This document shows, piece after piece, positions 58,113 through 64,000 of a DNA stretch of 64,000 nt. Origin of the DNA: Streptomyces sp. DSM 110735. Its GTDB lineage: Bacteria; Actinomycetota; Actinomycetes; Streptomycetales; Streptomycetaceae. The notes under the pieces were generated by a model, which searched no databases, was not told where the DNA came from, and saw only the letters and a program-made list of their open reading frames with translations. The first letter of the stretch is position 1, and each line of letters begins with the position of its first letter. The DNA lies in the NCBI RefSeq assembly GCF_016482685.1, contig NZ_JACYHF010000027.1, positions 1 through 64,000 of the forward strand, read 5' to 3'. The translations under genes were made by a program, and so were the position numbers.

Positions 58113-59293
58113 GGACCGTGACCGTCGTCGGCGCCTCCCTCGCCGGGCTGTACGCCGCCCGGGAACTGCGCGCCCAGGGCTTCGAGGGGCGACTGGTGAT
58201 CGTCGGCGACGAACCCCACCGCCCCTACGACCGCCCACCCCTGTCCAAGGACTTCCTCACCGGCCGCGCCGACGAGTCGGTCCTCGCCCTCACCGGCACC
58301 GAGGACCGGACCGCGCTCGACGCCGAGTGGCTGCTCGGCGTCCGCGCGACGGGGCTCGACCCCCGCACCCGCGGGGTCCGGCTCCACACCGGCCGCACCG
58401 TCACCACCGACGGCGTCGTCATCGCCACCGGAGCCCGCGCCCGCCGTCTGCCCGGCGCCGCGCCCACCGGTGTCCACACCCTGCGCACCCTGGACGACGC
58501 CCGCGCCCTGCGCGCCGCGCTCACCGGGGCTCCGCGCCGGGTCGTCGTCATCGGCGGAGGCTTCATCGGCGCCGAGACCGCCTCCTCCTGCGCCGTACTC
58601 GGCCACGAGGTCACGGTCGTGGAGGCGGCTCCGCTCCCGCTGCTTCCCCAGCTCGGACCGGAGATGGCCGCCGTCTGCGTGGCACTGCACCGCCGGGCCG
58701 GGGTCCGCCTGATCACCGGCACGGGCGTCGCCGCTCTGCGCGGCAGCCGTACGGTCACCGCCGTGGACCTCGCCGACGGCCGCACGCTCCCCGCCGACCT
58801 CGTCGTCACGGGCATCGGCGCGACCCCCAACACCGACTGGCTCGCGGGCTCGGGGCTGCCGCTGCGCGACGGCGTGCTCTGCGACGCGGGAGGCGCGACC
58901 CCGCTGCCGCAGGTGGTCGCCGCCGGTGACGTGGCGCGTATCGACGGGGTCCGCTCCGAGCACTGGACCGCCGCGACGCTCCAGCCCCGCACGGCCGTCG
59001 CCAGTCTGCTCGCCGGGCACGCCCGGAAGACCGCTCGCCCGGTGCCGTACTTCTGGTCCGAACAGTACGGCTCCCGGCTCCAGTTCGCGGGCAGCCGCCG
59101 CGACGGCGACACCGTCCGTATAACGGAGGGCACCCTCATCGACGGCGCGCCCGGCGCGGACGGCTTCCTCGCCCGCTACGAACGCGACGGCCGTACCGTC
59201 GCCGTCCTCGCGGTGGACCGGTCCAAGCCGTTCACCCGCGTCCGGCGGGAACTCGGCCGGGAGGAGAAGGAAGCCCAACCGGCCGCGTTCTGA
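58109..59293 (+). CDS. NAD(P)H-ferredoxin reductase of oxygenase type
   Basis: The 394-residue flavoprotein belongs to the putidaredoxin-reductase family. The FAD-binding VTVVGASLAGLYAARELR (3-20), PYDRPPLSKDFL, the NAD(P)-binding VVVIGGGFIGAETASSC (about 146-162), a VVTGIGATPN segment and the second FAD motif VVAAGDVARI (about 268-277) are in order. The C-terminal reductase domain has VPYFWSEQYGSRLQ. With the ferredoxin it forms the electron-transfer chain for the betaine-type oxygenase. Confidence 0.9.
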   Translation: MRTVTVVGASLAGLYAARELRAQGFEGRLVIVGDEPHRPYDRPPLSKDFLTGRADESVLALTGTEDRTALDAEWLLGVRATGLDPRTRGVRLHTGRTVTTDGVVIATGARARRLPGAAPTGVHTLRTLDDARALRAALTGAPRRVVVIGGGFIGAETASSCAVLGHEVTVVEAAPLPLLPQLGPEMAAVCVALHRRAGVRLITGTGVAALRGSRTVTAVDLADGRTLPADLVVTGIGATPNTDWLAGSGLPLRDGVLCDAGGATPLPQVVAAGDVARIDGVRSEHWTAATLQPRTAVASLLAGHARKTARPVPYFWSEQYGSRLQFAGSRRDGDTVRITEGTLIDGAPGADGFLARYERDGRTVAVLAVDRSKPFTRVRRELGREEKEAQPAAF

Positions 59294-59345
59294 GCAGCCG
59301 AGGCTAAGGCGCCCCGTGCCGAGAACCTCGCGAGTCGGCGCCCGC

Positions 59346-59930
59346 CTACGAGTGGGACAGCCGCCCGGCGCCGCCCCGCCCGGTTATCCGTTCCTGGTCG
59401 CGCCGCGCGGCCCGCTCGCGCCGCCGCGCCGACCGCCGCTCCCGGCGCAGCGACCGCGCCGTGCTGCTGGGCTCGGACACCACGCCGTACCGCTGGATCC
59501 ACACCTGGCGCGTCACCCAGACGTCCACCACCGACCAGGTCGCCACCACCGTGCTCACCACGCTGCTGATCACCATGGGGAAGGCCAGCCAGGACCCCGC
59601 CATCGTGCACAGGAACGCCACCATCGCCTGAATCAGCGTCACCGAGATGAGCAGCACCGCCCGCACCGCCGACGTCCGCACCGGATCGGGCAGCCGACGC
59701 CGCCGCGCGGGCTCCTCCACCCACAGCGGCCGGTACGCGGTCCGCGCGCTCTCGCCGTACTCCCCGGGACGCTCCCGCGCCGCGTACTCCCGTGTCGCGT
59801 ACTCCCGCGTGCGTTCGTACGCGTACTCGTGCGTCCCGCCCACCTGACCGGGCACCTTTCGGTCCCGACCGGGCGCCGAGCGCACCGCCACGCTCTTCTC
59901 GGGCGCCTCGCGCCGCTCCGCCGTGCCCAT
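59346..59930 (-). CDS. hypothetical two-helix membrane protein with Tyr-rich repeats
   Basis: The 194-residue protein has an N-terminal cytoplasmic-looking part with EYA/REY repeats (EYAYERTREYATREYAARE, about 34-52). Two transmembrane helices follow (about 85-130, VLLISVTLIQAMVAFLCTMA and FPMVISSVVSTVVATW). The tail is a highly basic Arg-rich stretch. I do not recognise the family. ATG at 59930 is chosen; GTG at 59957 is an in-frame alternative. It is convergent with the reductase gene and divergent from the conservon. Confidence 0.65.
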   Translation of the reverse strand: MGTAERREAPEKSVAVRSAPGRDRKVPGQVGGTHEYAYERTREYATREYAARERPGEYGESARTAYRPLWVEEPARRRRLPDPVRTSAVRAVLLISVTLIQAMVAFLCTMAGSWLAFPMVISSVVSTVVATWSVVDVWVTRQVWIQRYGVVSEPSSTARSLRRERRSARRRERAARRDQERITGRGGAGRLSHS

Positions 59931-60283
59931 CACCGTGTCACTCCCCACCGCCGGCACACCGCTCGCCCCGGAACCCGAAAGCTCCGACTCCCCAGTGGCT
60001 GCCCGGCTTGCGCTGATTTACGCCGCCGGGACGCGGGACGCGGCTCCTGTGGCCGATTCCGTCCCCGTGTCCCCGTCGACTCCCCGTGCGTTCCCCATGG
60101 ACAAGGACGCACGGGACGGCGCGAAGATTCCCGGTCCGGGAAAAATTTCGGCCAACCGCCGTCCGTGCGATTTCGGCCCCCGGCGCCCACGACCGTGTCC
60201 CGGTGCGGCGGCAATCTCCCGCAATGCCCTGACAACTCGCCATCTTCCTTTGTGCACAAGGGAGTTCACCCATCAGACGCGTC

Positions 60284-60313
60284 TTCGAGTTACGCGTGGG
60301 GCGGTAGTAGGCT
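60284..60313 (+). promoter_or_regulatory. weak candidate promoter of the conservon
   Basis: TTCGAG (60284-60289) and TAGGCT (60308-60313) are 18 nt apart, which would give a leader of about 58 nt before cvnA. The 447-bp gap 59931-60377 contains nothing else that I recognise. Confidence 0.3.
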
Positions 60314-60377
60314 CGCGCCGTTCCGAGTCGGGACATCCACACTCCCGCGCCCGGCGCGGGCCGAGCTGGGGGAGGCC

Positions 60378-63300
60378 ATGCGCTTTCGCGGGAAGTCGAT
60401 CCGCCGGAAGATCGTGGCGCTTCTGCTCGTACCCCTGGTGTCCCTGACCGCCGTCTGGGGCTTCGCCACGGTACTGACCGGGCGCGAGGTCACGCGGATG
60501 CTGCGCGTCTCCCGCACCGTCGAGGACATCGGCCACCCCACCGAGGACACCGTCCGCCTCCTGCAGAGCGAACGCCGCCAGAGCCTCGTCTACCTCGCCG
60601 ACCCGCGCGCCGCCGACGCCCTCGCCTCCCTGCACCGCGCCCGCACCGACACCGACCGGGCCGTCGCCCAACTGCACGCGAACGCACGCGACCGCGACAC
60701 CCGCGCTGCCGTACGCGGCGAGGACGGCGAACGCCTCACCGCCGTCCTGGACGCCCTCGGCGGACTGGAGTCCCTGCGCCGCGGCGTCGAGGAACGCACC
60801 GTCACCCGCGCCGAGGCACTCGACCTCTACAACCGCCTCGTCGACCCCTGCTACGCCCTGATCGTCGCCGTCGACGGCATCGACGACGTCGAGATGGACA
60901 AGCAGGCGGCCGCCCTGGTCAACACCACCCGCGCCCGCGAACTCCTCTCCCGCGAGGACGCCCTGCTCGCCTCCTCGCTCGTCGTCGGGCGCCTCACCCG
61001 CGCCGAGACCCGGCAGATCTCCGACCTCGTCGCCCAGCGCGACCTGCTCTACGACATCAGCCTGCCGCTGCTGCCCGCCGCGGAGCGCGAGCGCTACGAG
61101 CACTTCTGGCGCAACGCCGCCACCGCCCCGCTGCGCGTGGCCGAACGCAACGTCGTGGCCACCGACTCCGGCACCCCGCGCGGCGTCACCTCCACCGGCT
61201 GGAAGGCCGCCGCGAGCGGGGTCCTCTACGAACTCGCCAAGCTCGACCAGCAGGCGGGCGACCGCTTCCGCGACCGGGTGCGGCCCGTCGCCATCGGCGT
61301 CATCGCCCAGGCCGCCGTGGTCGGCGTCCTCGGTCTCGTCGCCGTCCTCGTCTCCCTCGTCCTCTCCGTACGCGTCGGCCGCCGCCTCATCCGCGACCTG
61401 CGGCAGCTCAGCCGCGAGGCGCACGAGGCGTCCGGCACCCGGCTGCCCAACCTGATGCGCCGCCTGACGACCGGCGAACAGGTCGACGTGGAGAGCGAGG
61501 TGCCCCGGCGCGAGTATGACAAGAACGAGATCGGCGAGGTCGGCCAGGCGCTCAACACCCTCCAGCGCGCCGCCGTCGAGGCCGCCGTCAAGCAGGCGGA
61601 GCTGCGCGCCGGTGTCTCCGAGGTGTTCGTCAACCTCGCCCGCCGCAGCCAGGTGCTGCTGCACAAGCAGCTCACCCTGCTCGACACCATGGAGCGCCGC
61701 ACCGAGGACACCGCCGAACTCGCGGACCTCTTCCGCCTGGACCACCTCACCACCCGCATGCGCCGGCACGCCGAGGGTCTGGTGATCCTCTCCGGCGCCG
61801 TGCCCTCCCGGCAGTGGCGCCGCCCCATCCGCCTGATGGACGTCGTACGCGCCGCCATCGCGGAGGTCGAGGACTACGAGCGCATCGAGGTACGGCGGCT
61901 GCCCAGCATCGCCGTCACCGGTCCCGCCGTCTCCGACCTCACCCACCTCGTCGCCGAACTCCTCGAGAACGCCACCGTGTTCTCCCCGCCGCACACCGCC
62001 GTCCAGGTCGTCGGAGAACGCGTCGGCAGCGGCTTCACGCTGGAGATCCACGACCGGGGTCTCGGCATGACCGCCGACACCCTCCTCGACGCCAACCTCC
62101 GGCTCGCGGAGACCCCCGAGTTCGAACTCTCCGACACCGACCGGCTCGGACTCTTCGTGGTCAGCCGCCTCGCCCGCCGCCAGAAGGTCCGCGTCTCCCT
62201 CCAGCCGTCCCCCTACGGCGGCACCACCGCCGTCGTCTTCATCCCCGACGCCCTCCTCAGCGACGACGACCCCGGCACCAACGGCGTCGGCATCCGCCTG
62301 GACCCGGCGCGCCTGACGAAGAGCCCGGCGACCCCGCTCCCCGCACCCCCCGCCGAGCCGCCCGACCCCGACGACTTCCCCGGCGCCATCGGGGACACCG
62401 AGACCGAACGCGGCGCCATCTTCCGCCCGCGCGGCTACGTCCCCGCCCCGGACCCGGAAGCGGAACCCGCCCTCCCCTCCCGCACCCCGCCCCCGCTCCC
62501 GACCCGGCACCGCAGGTCCCGGGACGAGGAAGAGGCGCTCACGGGCGCGGCGGACACCACCGACACGTCCGGTGCCGCGAGCCCGACCGGTCCCTCGCGC
62601 CGTACGGACCTGGCCGACTCGGCCGCTCGCTCGGGTCTGAACGGTCACGTCAGCACCTCCGGCGACACGGAGTCCTACGCCTCCGACGGCTTCCGCACCC
62701 CCGCCGGTCTGTCCGGTCCCGTCGCCCCGACCGGCTTCCCCGACCCGATGGGCGTGCTGGGCCCCGACGCCTCGACGTACCCCGACGACTCCACAACCCC
62801 CTTCACGGACCGCACGGGCTTCACCGACCGCCAGAGCGGCCCCAGGGGCGTGCCGGGTCCCGGCGACGACCCGACCCGCCCCACCGGTCCGACGGGCTTT
62901 CCCGACCCCACCGGCGTACTCGGCGGCCCCGCGCCCGCGACCGGCTCCGCCTGGTCCCGCGACACCGCCGCGCCCGGTGACCCCACCGGTATGGACGCGC
63001 CCACCCCGCCGGGCCAGCCCGACACCCCCGAGCCGCCCCGGCCCGTGACCCCGTGGACCTCGCCGTCCCAGGAGCTGCCCCGGCGCCCCCGCCCCACGGC
63101 GGCCGCCCATGAAGGCGCCCCGAGTCCCCACGGCAACTCGGCCGAAGTCCCGCCCACCGGCGAGGGAACGACCGCCCCCCTCCCCAGGCGGGTCCGCCAG
63201 GCCAGCCTGGCACCGCAGTTGAAGCAGGATTCCCGTCGGCGGACGACCGCCCAGTCGGCGGAACCGCCCCCGCGGGACGCCGACGAGGTCCGCACCCGCA

Positions 63301-63407
63301 TGGCCGCGCTGCAGCGCGGCTGGCAGCGAGGCCGCGACGAGAACGCGGCGGGCGACGAGCCCCGCCACGGCACAGCACCAGGAACGACCAAGGGAGACGG
63401 TCGATGA
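60378..63407 (+). CDS. cvnA: conservon sensor histidine kinase (CvnA-type)
   Basis: The 1009-residue kinase has transmembrane helix 1 (about 12-34), an extracytoplasmic nitrate/nitrite-sensing-like helical domain (about 50-300), helix 2 (about 303-330) and a HAMP-type linker. A dimerisation region follows (about 415-470: FVNLARRSQVLLHKQLTLLD). The HATPase domain (about 515-630) has N-box LVAELLENATVFSPP and G-box DRGLGMT. The last 370 residues are Pro/Thr/Asp-rich and disordered, with GFPDPxGVLG occurring twice. In conservons CvnA signals through CvnB, CvnC and the GTPase CvnD. ATG at 60378 follows GGGGGAGG. cvnB overlaps by ATGA. Confidence 0.92.
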   Translation: MRFRGKSIRRKIVALLLVPLVSLTAVWGFATVLTGREVTRMLRVSRTVEDIGHPTEDTVRLLQSERRQSLVYLADPRAADALASLHRARTDTDRAVAQLHANARDRDTRAAVRGEDGERLTAVLDALGGLESLRRGVEERTVTRAEALDLYNRLVDPCYALIVAVDGIDDVEMDKQAAALVNTTRARELLSREDALLASSLVVGRLTRAETRQISDLVAQRDLLYDISLPLLPAAERERYEHFWRNAATAPLRVAERNVVATDSGTPRGVTSTGWKAAASGVLYELAKLDQQAGDRFRDRVRPVAIGVIAQAAVVGVLGLVAVLVSLVLSVRVGRRLIRDLRQLSREAHEASGTRLPNLMRRLTTGEQVDVESEVPRREYDKNEIGEVGQALNTLQRAAVEAAVKQAELRAGVSEVFVNLARRSQVLLHKQLTLLDTMERRTEDTAELADLFRLDHLTTRMRRHAEGLVILSGAVPSRQWRRPIRLMDVVRAAIAEVEDYERIEVRRLPSIAVTGPAVSDLTHLVAELLENATVFSPPHTAVQVVGERVGSGFTLEIHDRGLGMTADTLLDANLRLAETPEFELSDTDRLGLFVVSRLARRQKVRVSLQPSPYGGTTAVVFIPDALLSDDDPGTNGVGIRLDPARLTKSPATPLPAPPAEPPDPDDFPGAIGDTETERGAIFRPRGYVPAPDPEAEPALPSRTPPPLPTRHRRSRDEEEALTGAADTTDTSGAASPTGPSRRTDLADSAARSGLNGHVSTSGDTESYASDGFRTPAGLSGPVAPTGFPDPMGVLGPDASTYPDDSTTPFTDRTGFTDRQSGPRGVPGPGDDPTRPTGPTGFPDPTGVLGGPAPATGSAWSRDTAAPGDPTGMDAPTPPGQPDTPEPPRPVTPWTSPSQELPRRPRPTAAAHEGAPSPHGNSAEVPPTGEGTTAPLPRRVRQASLAPQLKQDSRRRTTAQSAEPPPRDADEVRTRMAALQRGWQRGRDENAAGDEPRHGTAPGTTKGDGR

Positions 63408-63826
63408 CCGCACCGAAGACGATCGGCCACTCGGAGACCGTGAAGAAGGAGCTGAACTGGCTCCTGGACGAACTCGTCGACCGCGTCGCCAGCATCCGCA
63501 AGGCCGTCGTGCTCTCCGGCGACGGCCTCGCCACCGGCGTGTCCAAGGACCTCACCCGGGAGGACAGCGAACACCTGGCCGCCGTTGCCTCCGGCTTCCA
63601 CAGCCTCGCCAAGGGCGTCGGGCGGCACTTCGACGCGGGCAGCGTCCGCCAGACCGTGGTCGAACTGGACGACGCCTTCCTGTTCGTCACCGCCGCGGGC
63701 GACGGAAGCTGCCTCGCCGTCCTCGCGGACTCCGACTCCGACGTGGGTCAGGTCGCCTACGAGATGACGCTCCTGGTCAAGCGGGTCGGCGTCCACCTGA
63801 GCAGCACCCCGCGCGCGGGCGGGTAG
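63404..63826 (+). CDS. cvnB: roadblock/LC7 protein of the conservon (CvnB-type)
   Basis: The 140-residue protein is a single roadblock/LC7 domain: ELNWLLDELVDRVASIRKAVVLSGDGL (about 15-41), HLAAVASGFHSLAKG, and DDAFLFVTAAGDGSCLAVLAD. Such proteins dimerise and modulate small GTPases; in conservons CvnB links the kinase with the GTPase CvnD. ATG overlaps the cvnA stop (ATGA). Confidence 0.93.
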   Translation: MTAPKTIGHSETVKKELNWLLDELVDRVASIRKAVVLSGDGLATGVSKDLTREDSEHLAAVASGFHSLAKGVGRHFDAGSVRQTVVELDDAFLFVTAAGDGSCLAVLADSDSDVGQVAYEMTLLVKRVGVHLSSTPRAGG

Positions 63827-63835
63827 TCGTAGAGC

Positions 63836-64000
63836 ATGAGCCGCAAGGGCCAGGGAGGCCGTCACTGGTTCGACGACGAGGCAGGTCCCGTCGTCCGTCC
63901 GTACGCCATGACACGCGGCCGCACCACGAGCGGCACCGAGGAGTTCCTCGACCTGATCGCGGTCGTCGTGACGGAACCCGACGCGGCCGACCCGGAGGCG
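63836..64000 (+). CDS. cvnC: DUF742 protein of the conservon (CvnC-type), truncated by the window edge
   Basis: Fifty-five codons from ATG 63836 are visible, starting MSRKGQGGRHWFDDEAG, followed by VVRPYAMTRGRTTSG, the usual DUF742 opening. The gene starts 9 nt after cvnB and continues beyond the window; the GTPase gene cvnD is expected next. The truncation is due to the window edge only. Confidence 0.88.
   Translation, partial: MSRKGQGGRHWFDDEAGPVVRPYAMTRGRTTSGTEEFLDLIAVVVTEPDAADPEA

Noticed and set aside
59316..60377. N-terminal extension of cvnA by about 350 codons
   Set aside because: It crosses the opposite-strand membrane protein gene and the intergenic gap; ATG 60378 follows a strong ribosome binding site and starts a membrane-targeting N-terminus.
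60273..63413. Open frame of 1046 codons on the minus strand opposite cvnA
   Set aside because: Shadow of the kinase gene, which has ordered kinase domains and an ATGA link to cvnB.

Overview
The window is chromosomal DNA from a streptomycete, with very high GC and near-saturated GC at third codon positions. Actinomycete hallmarks support this: rbpA with a SigR-type promoter, a polyprenol-phosphate mannose synthase, a conservon (histidine kinase, roadblock, DUF742), an XRE/TPR regulator next to an HATPase gene, and many leaderless or coupled GTG/ATG starts. From memory, the order from the riboflavin operon to the SMC-like triad resembles the S. coelicolor stretch running down from about SCO1443; this was not checked. 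The left edge (1-118) is an almost pure C tract that may be artefactual.

Layout. 121-867: an NmrA-like NAD(P)-binding protein on the minus strand, behind a promoter that looks like a chitinase promoter. 1193-6278: an FMN riboswitch and a rib-his operon (ribE, riboflavin transporter, ribAB, ribH, hisE, hisG, PH-domain protein). 6567-9028: two CNNM/CorC-type membrane proteins. 9061-12050: an EccA-like AAA ATPase and a uridine-kinase-like protein on the minus strand, with a possible small RNA between them. 12232-21970: a helical protein, an amino acid permease, a Tat-exported C39-like protein, TetR, acyl-CoA dehydrogenase, two small unknowns, Lrp/AsnC and an amidohydrolase. 22555-26998: Ppm synthase, FxsA, RbpA, a UMF1-type transporter and a glycerophosphodiesterase. 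26995-29254: a divergent YczE / MocR pair. 29343-31276: an FtsK-like ATPase lacking the P-loop lysine, with a small membrane partner. 31542-37185: ankyrin and HEAT-like proteins, then a glycosyltransferase-glycosyltransferase-SGNH hydrolase operon.

37301-44526 is the most intriguing block. Three consecutive genes encode a kleisin-like protein, a winged-helix (KITE/MukE-like) protein and a 1540-residue SMC-type coiled-coil ATPase. This is the layout of MksFEB or Wadjet JetABC, but no JetD nuclease lies beside it. It ends at a strong terminator. A less GC-rich islet follows (44.6-48.1 kb): alpha/beta hydrolase, XRE-TPR regulator, HATPase and a degenerate serine-recombinase-like protein.

48091-59293 is a cluster for choline and glycine betaine catabolism: choline-oxidase-like GMC enzyme, APC transporter, Rieske oxygenase, sarcosine-oxidase-like enzyme, dimethylglycine-oxidising fusion enzyme, IclR regulator, Rieske ferredoxin and ferredoxin reductase. 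Together these could carry choline to glycine. A 10-bp sequence is repeated in the promoter regions of the two divergent arms. 59346-64000 holds a small membrane protein and the start of a conservon (cvnA, cvnB, partial cvnC), which runs off the right edge.
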